Shown piece by piece: positions 1 to 9,126 of a stretch of 64,000 nucleotides of DNA. This DNA is from Rhodanobacter sp. MP7CTX1. Lineage in GTDB: Bacteria > Pseudomonadota > Gammaproteobacteria > Xanthomonadales > Rhodanobacteraceae. The DNA is taken from positions 124,001 through 188,000 of the forward strand of contig NZ_JACHCN010000001.1 of NCBI RefSeq assembly GCF_014205795.1, written 5' to 3'. The first letter of the stretch is position 1. The number at the start of each line of letters is the position of its first letter. The position numbers and the translations under genes were made by a program. The notes beneath the pieces are model-generated. The model had not been told where the DNA came from and made no database searches. It saw only the letters and a list, made by a program, of their open reading frames with translations.

Positions 1-1622
1 TCGGCGGGTTTCTCCTGGGGGATCAGGTTGGTTGCCTTGCCACCGATGGGATCACGCAGCATGGCGCTGAAGTTCTGCAGGCCATTGCATGAGCCGTCGA
101 GGGCGATGGGGAGATGCGACACGTACTCGGTGCCCATCATCTTGTAGCCGGCCCACTCGAAGCAGGCGGCCAGGGCCGACCACGGCGAATCGGCTTCCGT
201 CCAGAAGCGTTGACCGTCCAGCGGGTCGATGGCGGAATCGAGAATCTGCTCCTCGTGATCCTTCACCCACTGGATGCGCTCGGCGAACGGAACCTTGTCC
301 ACGCCGAACAGGTTGGCGACGTGGATGGCGAGCCAGCGGGCACCGGACGCGCCGAGGGGTTTCCCCTTGGAGAACGTCAGAAGCGCCTTGCCCTGGTCGT
401 CCGCCTGGGGGTTCAGCGTGCCCGGTATGGGATAGACACGGCCTCTGAAGTCCAGCGAGTGCGGGAAGTAGATGGCCTCCTCGGGTGCGAAGCGGGCCGC
501 CAGGGCGATCTTCTGCGCTGCCGAGACACGCTGGGAGGTGGAACGGGCGTTCTCCTCATATATGTCAGCGCGCTTGCGCTTCCAGGCTTTGAATGCCTCG
601 GGCTGCTCTACCTTATATGTGTCCATGTCCAGCGACGGCAGTCCCGGCAGCTCGATCAGGTCGCGGGAGGGTAGGCCGGCGATGCCACCGCCAGCCTCCC
701 AGGCTTCTTGCATGACCTGGAGAACGGAGGTGTTCACCTTCCAGGGGGTCGCCTGGATCGCGTTGATCGACTGGTACACAGCCGGCATGTCCACGTTGCC
801 CAGCTCGCGCAGGTAGGACTTGTTGCGGGTACGCACCAGGGGCACGAGACCGCCAGCGTCCGTCAGGTAGCCGCCACCCTTGGAGGACACCCAATCGACC
901 GGGGGAACCAGCATGGGCATGCGGATCGGGCTGAAGTGCGCGGCTGCATCGTGGGCCTTGTCGAGCCATTCGAGAACCTGCTGGGTGCCACGCAGGAGAA
1001 TGCGTTCACGATCCTTGCCATGCGAGGAGTCATTGAACAGGACGGCAAAGCCCGTGGATTCGATGAACAGCTCGACCATCTTCATGCCGAAGTGAACCCC
1101 GTCGTTGGCGGGGAACGCGAACTGATCCAGCTCGACGCGGCGGGTGGCCGCCTCCATGACGTTGCGGGAGTGACGCTGGGACGTGGACTTCTTCAGGACG
1201 CCCTGGATGTGCTTGTAGAGACCGGGGGAGACCTCGCGGAATCGCGAGTAGTTGATCGAGTCCTCCATTGAGGTGGCGATGGCCTCGGCGACGCGCTGCA
1301 CGCGGGTATCTCTGCTTGAGATAGCGTTCATGCAGTGGCGCACAGTGATGTAGGCAATCTCAGTCGATGGGAACTTCTCGACCCAGCGGACGGCGGTGTG
1401 CTTCTTACCGGGCTTTCCGTTGCGCGCATCGGCCACAAAGGCGTCGATGGCGTCCGACAGGGGAGTGATGCTTTCATTAATGAGGCGACGGCCGGGGCCA
1501 GAGTCAGCCTCGTCCTGGCGTCCGCGTTCCTTTTGGTAGCGGTCGATGCCCAGGGTCAGGGATTCTTCTTCGAGGGCGAGCTGTCTGTCGCGGAGGGACG
1601 GGGTGTGCTGCACGGTATCCAT
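1..1622 (-). CDS. T7-like single-subunit DNA-directed RNA polymerase (3' end outside window)
   Basis: Translating the minus strand from ATG at 1622 gives 540 open codons running off the left edge. The protein matches the T7 RNA polymerase family in order: an N-terminal helix (RDRQLALEEESLTLG, near residue 11), the DFRGRVYP motif at 391-398, which corresponds to T7 Asp421 to Arg425 and beyond, and the catalytic block ALDGSCNGLQNFSAMLRD with Asp509 equivalent to T7 Asp537. The remaining catalytic Lys, Tyr and second Asp would lie in the missing C-terminus; T7 polymerase is 883 residues. A ribosome binding site TAGGAG (1629-1634) sits six bases before the start. The enzyme would transcribe the middle and late genes of the phage from phage-specific promoters. 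The visible part has no frameshift or stop, so the gene may be intact. Confidence 0.93.
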   Translation of the reverse strand, partial: MDTVQHTPSLRDRQLALEEESLTLGIDRYQKERGRQDEADSGPGRRLINESITPLSDAIDAFVADARNGKPGKKHTAVRWVEKFPSTEIAYITVRHCMNAISSRDTRVQRVAEAIATSMEDSINYSRFREVSPGLYKHIQGVLKKSTSQRHSRNVMEAATRRVELDQFAFPANDGVHFGMKMVELFIESTGFAVLFNDSSHGKDRERILLRGTQQVLEWLDKAHDAAAHFSPIRMPMLVPPVDWVSSKGGGYLTDAGGLVPLVRTRNKSYLRELGNVDMPAVYQSINAIQATPWKVNTSVLQVMQEAWEAGGGIAGLPSRDLIELPGLPSLDMDTYKVEQPEAFKAWKRKRADIYEENARSTSQRVSAAQKIALAARFAPEEAIYFPHSLDFRGRVYPIPGTLNPQADDQGKALLTFSKGKPLGASGARWLAIHVANLFGVDKVPFAERIQWVKDHEEQILDSAIDPLDGQRFWTEADSPWSALAACFEWAGYKMMGTEYVSHLPIALDGSCNGLQNFSAMLRDPIGGKATNLIPQEKPA

Positions 1623-1640
1623 GCGGGTCTCCTAGAAACG

Positions 1641-1666
1641 AAAAAGGCCCCGGTGAGGGGGCCTTG
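1641..1666 (-). terminator. Rho-independent terminator in the RNA polymerase leader
   Basis: Read leftward, an eight-pair stem (AAGGCCCC with GGGGCCTT, six-base loop) is followed by a run of T. It ends about six bases before the polymerase ribosome binding site. On the other strand there is no T-run. It should stop leftward transcription entering from the attachment-site side. Confidence 0.75.
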
Positions 1667-1698
1667 GTGGTGAGCTGGATTGGGGGAGGAGTAGGATT

Positions 1699-1768
1699 GA
1701 GACGCTGGTACAGGAGAGACCTAAAGTGCTCTTTAAGAGTCTTTAGGTTCTCTCTCTTGGATCGTCTC
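1699..1768. repeat. 70-bp dyad with ACCTAAAG arms
   Basis: Inverted arms GAGACG/CGTCTC (1699-1704 and 1763-1768) and ACCTAAAG/CTTTAGGT (1719-1726 and 1741-1748) are placed symmetrically about 1733.5. The centre CTCTTTAAGAG is itself nearly palindromic. The heptamer CCTAAAG is the short repeat known beside the terminal repetition of T7. The function here is unknown: genome-end repeat, protein-binding site or recombination site. Confidence 0.6.
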
Positions 1769-1897
1769 CCCTAGGCTGCGTGTTTTATCCCTGTGGCACC
1801 GCAGTGGCACCCGGAAAAAGGAGCGAAAGGCAGCTAATTGGCAGCGAAAACGGTAGCTGATAAGCTAAGTGGCTGATTGGGGTACTGGTGCATCGGC

Positions 1898-1951
1898 TTT
1901 AGGTTCTGACGGCTAATCCCCGTGCGGGTTCGAGTCCCGCCTCTCGCACCA
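1898..1951 (+). pseudogene. tRNA-Leu(UAG) 3' half: prophage attachment-site half
   Basis: From TTTAGGTTCTGA onward this is the anticodon loop (anticodon TAG), 3' anticodon strand, long variable arm (ACGG with CCGT), T-arm (GCGGG TTCGAGT CCCGC), acceptor 3' strand CTCTCGC, discriminator and CCA of a tRNA-Leu. The bases to the left do not form the 5' anticodon strand and no GCGAGAG acceptor start is present. So this is a 3' fragment left after integration with crossover in or next to the anticodon loop. The functional tRNA should be rebuilt at the far prophage end, outside the window. Confidence 0.82.
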
Positions 1952-1977
1952 TTCCCGTGATTTGTTTGTTTTTTGCA

Positions 1978-1993
1978 GGCGACAGTTGTCGCC
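1978..1993. repeat. 16-bp perfect palindrome upstream of tig
   Basis: GGCGACAGTTGTCGCC lies in the 89-bp gap between the tRNA fragment and tig, behind a T-rich stretch (1961-1974). It could be an operator or part of a leader hairpin. The sequence does not decide which. Confidence 0.4.
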
Positions 1994-2040
1994 ATGGCGC
2001 CTGTGCCGGGCCCACAACATAGGTAGTACCAGGAGACGTC

Positions 2041-3333
2041 ATGCAGGTTTCGGTTGAGAACATCGGCTCGCTCGAGCGCAAGCTCACGGTGAAGTTTCCC
2101 GCGGAGCGGTTCGAGACGCAGGTGAGTGCGCGCATTGCGGAGATGGGCCGCACGGTTCGCCTGAAGGGCTTTCGCCCCGGCAAGGTGCCCACCACGGTGA
2201 TCAAGCAGCGCTTCGGCGCGCAGGTGCGTGGTGAGGTGTTGTCCGACCTGATCGGCAGCACGCTGCGTGAAGCGGTGGAGCAGGAGAAGCTGCAGCCGAT
2301 CGCGAACCCGGCCATCGACACCACCGGTCAGCCGGAAAATGGCGAAATCGCCTATACCGCCACCTTCGAGGTGATGCCGGAGTTTCCCGCTGTCGATGTG
2401 GCCGCGCTCGAGATCAACCGTCAGACGGCGGTGGTGACCGATGCCGATATCGACAAGATGCTGGAAACCCTGCGTCAGCAGCGCCGCAGCTTCGACGAAG
2501 TCGAGCGCGCCTCGGTCGAGGGCGATTTTGTGATGTTTGAATACTCTGCCGAAGCCGGTGATTACCGGTTCCCGGTTGAGGGTCTGGAACGCGCCGGTAG
2601 CGTGCTTGGCTCGGGTACCCTGTTCAAGGCACTGGACGAGGCGCTTGCTGGTCGCAAGGCCGGCGACAGCTTCGACACCGAAATCGCTTTCCCGGAAGAT
2701 TTCCGCAACGAGCAGTTGGCCGGCAAGACCGCCAAGGTCAGCTTCAAGATCATCAAGGTGCAGGAGCCGAAGCTGCCGGAGATCGACGGTGAGTTCGTCA
2801 AGCTGTTCGGTATCGACGACGGTAATCTGGAGACTTTCCGCAAGGAAGTACGCGCCAATCTCGAGCGTGAACTGAAGGCTGCGCTGATGGCGCGTTTGAA
2901 GTCCGAAGTGGCGGAAAAGCTGGCCAATGCGCATCCCGAGTTGGATGTGCCCCGTCTGATGGTGCAGTCCGAGGCCCAGAACATGGCTTCCGGCAACGTT
3001 CCGCGCGGTCAGCAGGCGCCGCCGCAGCTGATCGAGGCGGCAACGCCGATGGCGCGCAAGCGGGTCATTGCAGGCCTGTTGATGGGCGAAATCGCCCGCA
3101 AGCAGGAGCTCAAGATCGACCGCGCGCGGGTTGCCGAGCAGCTCGCCGCGATCGCTTCGACCTACGAGGAGCCGGAAAAGGTCATTGAACTCTACAACGG
3201 CGACCCCCAGTTGATGTCTGGGCTGCAAAATCGCGTGATGGAAGATCAGGTAGCCGAATGGGTGGCAGAACATGCTAAAACGACCCAGCAGGACCTGAGC
3301 TTTGATGACGTCATGCGCCCAGCCAACGCCTGA
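2041..3333 (+). CDS. tig: Trigger factor, ribosome-associated chaperone and prolyl isomerase
   Basis: The 430-residue protein has the usual length and layout. The N-terminal ribosome-binding domain carries the signature GFRPGKVP at 43-50, which docks at the exit tunnel. An FKBP-type isomerase domain follows (about 160-245), then the helical C-terminal substrate cradle. The start ATG follows AGGAG at seven bases. It heads the conserved series tig-clpP-clpX-lon on one strand, linking folding of nascent chains with ATP-dependent proteolysis. It is the first chromosomal gene after the prophage junction, only 89 bp away, so its promoter either lies in that short gap or comes from prophage DNA. Confidence 0.97.
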   Translation: MQVSVENIGSLERKLTVKFPAERFETQVSARIAEMGRTVRLKGFRPGKVPTTVIKQRFGAQVRGEVLSDLIGSTLREAVEQEKLQPIANPAIDTTGQPENGEIAYTATFEVMPEFPAVDVAALEINRQTAVVTDADIDKMLETLRQQRRSFDEVERASVEGDFVMFEYSAEAGDYRFPVEGLERAGSVLGSGTLFKALDEALAGRKAGDSFDTEIAFPEDFRNEQLAGKTAKVSFKIIKVQEPKLPEIDGEFVKLFGIDDGNLETFRKEVRANLERELKAALMARLKSEVAEKLANAHPELDVPRLMVQSEAQNMASGNVPRGQQAPPQLIEAATPMARKRVIAGLLMGEIARKQELKIDRARVAEQLAAIASTYEEPEKVIELYNGDPQLMSGLQNRVMEDQVAEWVAEHAKTTQQDLSFDDVMRPANA

Positions 3334-3370
3334 GTTACTCCTCAGGCCCACCAACCGGAGAGCTGCAAGC

Positions 3371-4000
3371 ATGGCCATGGATCAGATCCAGAACCTCAAT
3401 TTGGTGCCGATGGTCGTCGAGCAGACTGCTCGCGGCGAGCGCTCCTATGACATTTACTCGCGCCTCCTGAAGGAACGCGTGATCTTCCTGGTTGGCGAGG
3501 TCAATGACCAGGTCGCCAACCTGCTGGTCGCGCAGATGCTGTTCCTGGAGTCGGAGAATCCGGACAAGGACATCCATTTCTACATCAACAGCCCCGGTGG
3601 GGCGGTGACCGCCGGTCTGGCGATCTACGACACCATGCAGTTCATCAAGCCGGACGTCAGCACCATGTGCATCGGCCAGGCCTGCAGCATGGGTTCGCTG
3701 TTGTTGACGGCGGGAGCCAAGGGCAAGCGTTTCTCTCTGCCCAATTCCCGCGTCATGATCCACCAGCCCTCCGGCGGCACGCAGGGGCAGGCGACCGACA
3801 TCGAAATCCAGGCGCGTGAGATCCTGTACATGCGCCAGCGCCTGAACCAGATCTACGTGGAACATACCGGGCAGCCGATCGAGAAGATCGAGCTGGACAT
3901 GGAGCGCGATCGCTTCATGAACGCGGTGGATGCAAAGACTTACGGCCTGATTGACGAAGTACTCGACAAACGGGCTGGCGAAACGGTGAAATCGGCCTGA
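3371..4000 (+). CDS. clpP: ATP-dependent Clp protease proteolytic subunit
   Basis: This is the 209-residue serine protease that forms the tetradecameric chamber used by ClpX. The catalytic triad is visible: Ser106 in GQACSMGS, His131 in MIHQPSGG and Asp180 in MERDRF. The start at 3371 (MAMDQ) is preferred over an upstream in-frame ATG at 3302, which overlaps the tig end, because GGAGAG lies about nine bases before it and family members begin with a short leader. ATG 3377 is an alternative. It sits 37 bp after tig and before clpX, the normal partner order. Confidence 0.97.
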   Translation: MAMDQIQNLNLVPMVVEQTARGERSYDIYSRLLKERVIFLVGEVNDQVANLLVAQMLFLESENPDKDIHFYINSPGGAVTAGLAIYDTMQFIKPDVSTMCIGQACSMGSLLLTAGAKGKRFSLPNSRVMIHQPSGGTQGQATDIEIQAREILYMRQRLNQIYVEHTGQPIEKIELDMERDRFMNAVDAKTYGLIDEVLDKRAGETVKSA

Positions 4001-4030
4001 TTTCAGCACTACACCTCGTAGTCACGAGAT

Positions 4031-4062
4031 GGGCTCCGCGTTTGCAGGCAAACGCGGAGCCC
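4031..4062. repeat. 15-bp perfect inverted repeat between clpP and clpX
   Basis: Arms GGGCTCCGCGTTTGC and GCAAACGCGGAGCCC are separated by two bases. No T-run follows, so it is not a standard terminator. It may stabilise the clpP mRNA end or modulate read-through into clpX, which is inference. Confidence 0.6.
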
Positions 4063-4108
4063 TGTGCTATTCTCGCGGCGCATTCAGATTTACCAGCGGG
4101 ATCGAAAA

Positions 4109-5401
4109 ATGAGTGACGACCGGCAGGGGCGTTCCAGCGACAGTGGCAAGATTCTCTATTGCTCCTTCTGTGGCAAGAGCCAGCATGAAGTACGCAAACT
4201 GATCGCGGGTCCCTCCGTGTTCATCTGCGACGAGTGCGTGGAGTTGTGCAACGACATCATCCGCGAGGAGCTGGAAGAGAAGGCCGCCTCCGGGCGCACC
4301 CAGCTGCCCAAGCCACGTGAAATCCGGGAGTCGCTGGATCAATACGTCGTGGGCCAGACGCGCGCGAAGAAGGCATTGGCAGTGGCGGTGTACAACCACT
4401 ACAAGCGGATCGAGTCGCGCCAGAAGAGCGATGACATCGAGCTGGGCAAGTCCAACATCCTGCTGATTGGTCCGACCGGTTCGGGCAAGACGCTGCTGGC
4501 CGAAACGCTGGCGCGCCTGCTCAATGTGCCGTTCACCATCGCCGATGCCACCACGCTGACCGAAGCGGGTTATGTCGGCGAAGACGTGGAAAACATCATC
4601 CAGAAGCTGTTGCAGAAGTGCGACTACGACGTCGAGAAGGCGCAGTCGGGCATCGTCTATATCGACGAGATCGACAAGATTTCGCGCAAGAGCGAGAACC
4701 CGTCGATCACTCGCGACGTGTCCGGCGAAGGCGTGCAGCAGGCGTTGCTGAAGCTGATCGAAGGTACGCTCGCCTCGGTGCCGCCGCAGGGCGGGCGCAA
4801 GCACCCGCAGCAGGAGTTCCTGCAGGTCGACACCAAGAACATCCTCTTCATCTGCGGTGGTGCGTTCGCGGGCCTGGAGAAAGTGATCCAGCAGCGTTCC
4901 GAGAACACGAGCATCGGCTTCTCGGCCGAGGTTCGCAGCAAGGAGCGCACCGAGAATCTGGGCAAAGTGCTGGCCGACGTGGAACCTGCCGATCTGGTGC
5001 GTTTCGGCCTGATTCCGGAATTCGTGGGGCGCCTGCCAGTCGTGGCAACGCTCGATGAGCTGGATGAAGCATCGCTGGTGAAGATTCTCACCGAGCCGAA
5101 GAACGCCGTCACCAAGCAGTTCAAGAAGCTGTTCGAGATGGAAGAGGTGGAGCTGGAGTTCCGCCCGGAGGCTCTGCAGGCGATTGCCAAGAAGGCGCTC
5201 AAGCGCAAGACCGGCGCTCGCGGACTGCGAACCATTCTCGAACAGGTATTGCTGGACACCATGTACGAGCTGCCTTCGCTGGAGCACGTGAGCAAGGTGG
5301 TAGTCGACGATGCCGTGATCGATGGGCAGGCCGAACCCTACCTGATCTACCGCGGCAACCTGCAGCAGCGCATCGCTGGCGAAGGCGGCGGCGCAGCCTG
5401 A
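4109..5401 (+). CDS. clpX: ATP-dependent Clp protease ATP-binding subunit ClpX
   Basis: This 430-residue AAA+ unfoldase feeds substrates to ClpP. The N-terminal zinc-binding domain has Cys18, Cys21, Cys40 and Cys43. Walker A is GPTGSGKT at 121-128 and Walker B lies in [10 protein letters not shown]. The sensor and ClpP-contacting regions follow at normal spacing. The start ATG at 4109 (MSDDRQG) is chosen because homologues start just before the zinc domain; the frame is open upstream to 4064 but that extension is not expected. It lies between clpP and lon, separated from lon by a terminator. Confidence 0.97.
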   Translation: MSDDRQGRSSDSGKILYCSFCGKSQHEVRKLIAGPSVFICDECVELCNDIIREELEEKAASGRTQLPKPREIRESLDQYVVGQTRAKKALAVAVYNHYKRIESRQKSDDIELGKSNILLIGPTGSGKTLLAETLARLLNVPFTIADATTLTEAGYVGEDVENIIQKLLQKCDYDVEKAQSGIVYIDEIDKISRKSENPSITRDVSGEGVQQALLKLIEGTLASVPPQGGRKHPQQEFLQVDTKNILFICGGAFAGLEKVIQQRSENTSIGFSAEVRSKERTENLGKVLADVEPADLVRFGLIPEFVGRLPVVATLDELDEASLVKILTEPKNAVTKQFKKLFEMEEVELEFRPEALQAIAKKALKRKTGARGLRTILEQVLLDTMYELPSLEHVSKVVVDDAVIDGQAEPYLIYRGNLQQRIAGEGGGAA

Positions 5402-5488
5402 CCCCTTCGGTTGGGGTGGCGGATTGCCTGAGCCCCTGGGGGCGACCGGCAGCGACGTTGCCTGAGGGCGCGCAGGGCAACCATGAAG

Positions 5489-5524
5489 ACGGCCCCGGTG
5501 AGTAACCGGGGCCGTTCTGTTTTC
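5489..5524 (+). terminator. Terminator after clpX
   Basis: An 11-pair GC-rich stem (ACGGCCCCGGT with ACCGGGGCCGT, loop GAGTA) is followed by TCTGTTTT. It separates clpX from lon and implies that lon has its own promoter in 5525-5634. No clear sigma-70 or sigma-32 boxes were found there. Confidence 0.8.
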
Positions 5525-5634
5525 AGCCTCTGTCACACCTTGAGTGAGTGCGAGGTTGCCTCCACTTGACGTAGTGATGTACCCGGCGCAGTGTCGGGAC
5601 GAACCTTGATCCGAACCCGAGGGACCCCTCTTCA

Positions 5635-8148
5635 ATGGCCAAGAACGCCCAACTTCCTGCTGCACTGGATGCCTTGCCGGTATTGCCACTGCGCGACGTC
5701 GTGGTTTATCCGCACATGGTCATTCCATTGTTCGTTGGTCGCGACAAATCCATGCGTGCGCTGGAGCGCGCGATGGAGGGTGAGCGGCAGATCCTGCTGG
5801 TCGCGCAGAAAAGCCCCGATATCGACGATCCGGAGATTGCCGACCTGCATCAGATCGGTACCCTGGCCGGCGTGCTGCAATTGCTGAAATTGCCCGACGG
5901 CACCGTCAAGGTGCTGGTCGAAGGTCAGTCACGCGTTGCGGTCGAGGATTTCAAGGAAGAGGGCGGCATGCTCACGGCGCGTTCGCGCGTGATCGAACCG
6001 GTCTACAACACGAAGGAGCGCGAGTTAGACGTGGTGTCACGCACGTTGATTTCGCTGTTCGAGCAACTGGTCAAGCAAAGTCGCAAGTTGCCGCCCGAAG
6101 TGCTGGCCAGCCTGGCGGGCATCGATGATCCGTCGCGCGTCGCCGATTCCATCGCCGCGCACCTTTCCGTGCGCATGGCGGACAAGCAGAAAGTGCTGGA
6201 AACGACCGATGTCGGCCAGCGACTTGAATTGCTGATCGGGCTGGTGGATGGCGAGATGGATCTTCAGCAGGTCGAGAAGCGCATTCGCGGCCGCGTGAAA
6301 TCGCAGATGGAGAAAAGCCAGCGCGAGTATTACCTCAACGAGCAGATGAAGGCGATCCAGAAGGAGCTCGGCGACAACGAAGAGGGCCCCAACGAGGTCG
6401 AGGAGCTACAGAAGAAGATCGAGGCTTCCGGCATGCCCAAGGCCGTGCTGGCCAAGGCCAGGCAGGAATTTGGCAAGCTCAAGCAGATGTCACCGATGTC
6501 GGCCGAAGCAACCGTGGTACGCAACTACCTCGACTGGCTGGTTGGCGTGCCGTGGAAAAAGCGCAGCAAAGTGCGCAAAGACTTGAAGATGGCGCAGGAA
6601 GTGCTCGACGCCGATCACTTCGGACTGGAGAAGGTCAAGGATCGCATCCTTGAATACCTTGCCGTGCAGCAGCGTGTGTCCGTAATGAAGGGCCCGATCC
6701 TGTGCCTGGTTGGCCCGCCTGGCGTCGGCAAGACCTCGCTCGGGCAATCGATTGCGAAGGCGACCAACCGGAAATTCGTGCGCATGAGCCTGGGCGGCGT
6801 GCGCGACGAGGCCGAGATTCGCGGCCATCGACGCACCTACATCGGCTCGATGCCTGGCCGTATCGTGCAGAACATCAACAAGGCGGGCGCCAAGAATCCG
6901 CTGTTCGTGCTGGACGAGATCGACAAGATGTCGATGGACTTCCGTGGCGATCCGTCCTCGGCCTTGCTCGAGGTGCTCGATCCGGAACAGAACCACGCCT
7001 TCAACGATCATTACCTGGAGGTCGATCTGGACCTGTCCGAGGTGATGTGGATTGCCACGGCCAATTCTTTGAACATCCCCGGGCCGCTGCTCGACCGCAT
7101 GGAAGTCATCCGCATTCCGGGTTATACGGAAGATGAAAAGCTGGGCATCGCGGAGAAATACCTGCTGTCCAAGCAGCTCAAGGCGAATGGGCTGAAGCCC
7201 GAAGAGCTCCGTGTGGAAGTGGAGGCCTTGCGCGACATCGTGCGCTACTACACGCGCGAATCGGGCGTGCGCAACCTGGAGCGCGAGATATCCAAGATCT
7301 GCCGCAAGGTGGTGAAAGAGCTGACGCTGGGCGAGGTGAAGCAGGGTCAGGCCAGGAAGGCGGCGAAAGCGTTGCTGGCCCAGGGTCAGGTCAAAAAGGC
7401 AGCGGAAACCGCCAAGAGCGCCAAGGCGAAGAAGTCGCCGGGGAGCATCAAGGTGGATTCGTCCAATCTTGAACACTATCTGGGCGTTCGCCGTTTCGAT
7501 TTCGGTCGCAAGGAATTGCAGAACGAAGTCGGCCTGGTGACCGGGCTTGCCTGGACGCAGGTCGGCGGCGAGCTGCTCAGCATCGAATGCTCCGTCGTGC
7601 CGGGCAAGGGCAGGTTGGTGCACACCGGACAGCTTGGCGACGTCATGAAAGAGTCGATCCAGGCCGCGCTTTCGGTCGTGCGTGCACGCGCCGATCAGAT
7701 GGGCATCGATCCGGAGTTCCACCAGAAGCTCGACGTGCATATCCATGTGCCGGAAGGCGCCACGCCGAAAGATGGCCCCAGCGCCGGCATCGCCATGTGC
7801 ACCGCCCTGGTGTCCGTGCTGACCAAGGTGCCGGTTCGTTCCGAGGTGGCGATGACCGGCGAAATCACCTTGCGTGGCCGCGTGTTGCCGATTGGCGGAC
7901 TCAAGGAGAAATTGCTGGCGGCTCATCGCGGCGGCATCACTACTGTGATCATTCCCGAGGACAACAAGAAGGATCTGGCCGACATGCCGGCCAACATCAC
8001 CTCTTCCTTGGAGATTCACCCGGTACGCTGGATCGACGAGGTGCTGGACATCGCACTGGAGCGGCCGCTGCAGCCGAATCCGGTCAAGGAAGAAGCTCCT
8101 GCGACGCCGGTGGGTGAACCCTCGGAACTGCACTCGCGCACGCACTGA
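5635..8148 (+). CDS. lon: ATP-dependent protease La
   Basis: This 837-residue protein is a complete LonA protease for misfolded and short-lived regulatory proteins. It has the N-terminal substrate-binding LON domain (about 10-205), a coiled middle region, AAA+ Walker A GPPGVGKT at 360-367, and the C-terminal peptidase domain with the catalytic Ser716 (PKDGPSAG) and Lys759 (GGLKEK) dyad at the family spacing of 43 residues. It is longer than E. coli Lon (784) because of a Lys/Ala-rich low-complexity insert (about 565-605) before the protease domain and an acidic tail. Its own terminator follows. Confidence 0.97.
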   Translation: MAKNAQLPAALDALPVLPLRDVVVYPHMVIPLFVGRDKSMRALERAMEGERQILLVAQKSPDIDDPEIADLHQIGTLAGVLQLLKLPDGTVKVLVEGQSRVAVEDFKEEGGMLTARSRVIEPVYNTKERELDVVSRTLISLFEQLVKQSRKLPPEVLASLAGIDDPSRVADSIAAHLSVRMADKQKVLETTDVGQRLELLIGLVDGEMDLQQVEKRIRGRVKSQMEKSQREYYLNEQMKAIQKELGDNEEGPNEVEELQKKIEASGMPKAVLAKARQEFGKLKQMSPMSAEATVVRNYLDWLVGVPWKKRSKVRKDLKMAQEVLDADHFGLEKVKDRILEYLAVQQRVSVMKGPILCLVGPPGVGKTSLGQSIAKATNRKFVRMSLGGVRDEAEIRGHRRTYIGSMPGRIVQNINKAGAKNPLFVLDEIDKMSMDFRGDPSSALLEVLDPEQNHAFNDHYLEVDLDLSEVMWIATANSLNIPGPLLDRMEVIRIPGYTEDEKLGIAEKYLLSKQLKANGLKPEELRVEVEALRDIVRYYTRESGVRNLEREISKICRKVVKELTLGEVKQGQARKAAKALLAQGQVKKAAETAKSAKAKKSPGSIKVDSSNLEHYLGVRRFDFGRKELQNEVGLVTGLAWTQVGGELLSIECSVVPGKGRLVHTGQLGDVMKESIQAALSVVRARADQMGIDPEFHQKLDVHIHVPEGATPKDGPSAGIAMCTALVSVLTKVPVRSEVAMTGEITLRGRVLPIGGLKEKLLAAHRGGITTVIIPEDNKKDLADMPANITSSLEIHPVRWIDEVLDIALERPLQPNPVKEEAPATPVGEPSELHSRTH

Positions 8149-8168
8149 TTCCAGCGGCACGCCCCATC

Positions 8169-8204
8169 AAAAGCACCCTGCTTGGGCGGGGTGCTTTTGT
8201 TTGA
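8169..8204 (+). terminator. Terminator after lon
   Basis: The stem AAAAGCACCC with GGGTGCTTTT (loop TGCTTGGGCGG) is followed by GTTTG. It ends lon transcription before the 335-bp gap to hupB. The rest of that gap holds only the putative promoter at 8310-8339. Confidence 0.75.
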
Positions 8205-8309
8205 ATTCTTCGCGCCCAGTCGATGAAGTATCGACGTAGTCGCCTGCCGTTCGTTTTGCAAGCGGTTTCGTCAGTCGCATGCGTGCCGGAAACGTTGCTG
8301 TAGCTTGTG

Positions 8310-8339
8310 TTGCGGAGTTCAGCAACGCACTGGTATAAA
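8310..8339 (+). promoter_or_regulatory. Putative sigma-70 promoter for hupB
   Basis: TTGCGG (8310-8315) and TATAAA (8334-8339) are spaced by 18 bp in the gap between lon and hupB. Transcription would start near 8346 and give a leader of about 140 bases. This rests on motif match only. Confidence 0.4.
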
Positions 8340-8483
8340 GGCGATACCGCAATCCCGGCGCTACGTCGGCGCAGTGATGCGGGGTTGCGTAACGGCGCCT
8401 AGCAAAAGCCAACCATCCATGCCGGTGTTGTCTCGTCCCAGACAGACTATGCCGACCGAAAACCGAATCAAGGGAGCTTTTCA

Positions 8484-8756
8484 ATGAATAAAACTGATCT
8501 GATCAATGCCATCGCCGAAGCAGCCGAGCTCACCAAGGCTGATGCAGGCCGTGCTCTCGAGGCTTTTTTCGCGACCGTGCAGAAGTCGTTGAAGAAAGGT
8601 GAGGATGTATCGGTTGTTGGCTTTGGCACGTTCACCGTGCGCAAGCGCGCGGCGCGTACGGGTCGTAATCCGCGTACCAACGAAGCGATCAAGATCAAGG
8701 CCTCGAAAGTCCCGGCTTTCAAGGCTGGCAAGACCCTCAAGGATGCCCTAAACTAA
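8484..8756 (+). CDS. hupB: DNA-binding protein HU (beta type)
   Basis: This 90-residue nucleoid protein has the standard HU length and the family signature in the DNA-binding arm ([18 protein letters not shown]). HU bends DNA and compacts the chromosome. AGGGAG precedes the ATG. The position after lon is the same as in E. coli, where hupB follows lon. Only 20 bp separate its stop from tRNA-Val, with no terminator between, so hupB and the two tRNAs may share a transcript. Confidence 0.97.
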   Translation: MNKTDLINAIAEAAELTKADAGRALEAFFATVQKSLKKGEDVSVVGFGTFTVRKRAARTGRNPRTNEAIKIKASKVPAFKAGKTLKDALN

Positions 8757-8776
8757 GCGGCTACTCGCTTGGTTTC

Positions 8777-8851
<75 letters not shown>

Positions 8852-8860
8852 GAAAAATGC

Positions 8861-8937
8861 GGAGCGGTAGTTCAGTCGGTTAGAATGCTGGCCTGTCACG
8901 CCGGAGGTCGCGGGTTCGAGTCCCGTCCGCTCCGCCA
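8861..8937 (+). tRNA. tRNA-Asp(GUC), first copy
   Basis: Complete 77-base tRNA with encoded CCA and anticodon GTC. A second tRNA-Asp at 21547-21623 differs in the acceptor stem by a paired change (GGAGCGG/CCGCTCC here, GGAGTGG/CCACTCC there). Confidence 0.95.
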
Positions 8938-8945
8938 CAGTTCGC

Positions 8946-8974
8946 AAGGGCGCCCGTGTGGCGCCCTTGTTTTT
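8946..8974 (+). terminator. Terminator after the tRNA pair
   Basis: The stem AAGGGCGC with GCGCCCTT is followed by GTTTTT. Just downstream, CTTGTTTTT plus AGGCAAG recurs near 9000-9017, a small local duplication of the terminator tail. Confidence 0.75.
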
Positions 8975-9126
8975 AGGCAAGATGCGCCTCGGTGGGGTTC
9001 TTGTTTTTTTAGGCAAGGGCGCAATTATTTCGCGCTTTTTCGATCGGGCATCGGCGCCTGTGGTGTCCGGGCCATCACTGCCACGCGCTGTACATGCGCC
9101 ATCAATCACGTCGCGGGAAGATTTCG

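Larger units (their letters stand above)
1..1897 (-). mobile_element. Edge of an integrated T7-like (Autographiviridae-type) prophage
   Basis: The segment from the window start to the tRNA-Leu fragment carries a phage-type RNA polymerase gene and short phage-like repeats, and it stops exactly where a tRNA 3' half begins. That is the arrangement of a tRNA-integrated prophage, with the element to the left of the junction. No integrase lies between the junction and the polymerase gene, so the integrase, if present, must be elsewhere in the element. Direct repeats of GTGGCACC (1793-1800 and 1804-1811) near the junction could be recombinase arm sites, which is inference. How complete the prophage is cannot be seen from here. 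Confidence 0.8.

Noticed and set aside
1823-1851. A possible diverged 5' half of tRNA-Leu (GCGAAAG...AATTGGCAG)
   Set aside because: The resemblance is partial, the acceptor does not pair fully with CTCTCGC and the distance to the anticodon loop is about twice normal.
5525-5634. A heat-shock (sigma-32) promoter for lon
   Set aside because: Fragments such as CTTGAG are present but no matching downstream box lies at the right distance.
1834-8160. Very long open frames (514, 540 and 556 codons) opposite tig, clpX and lon
   Set aside because: They are antisense mirrors of conserved genes in high-GC sequence, have low-complexity His/Gln/Leu/Arg composition and resemble no family.
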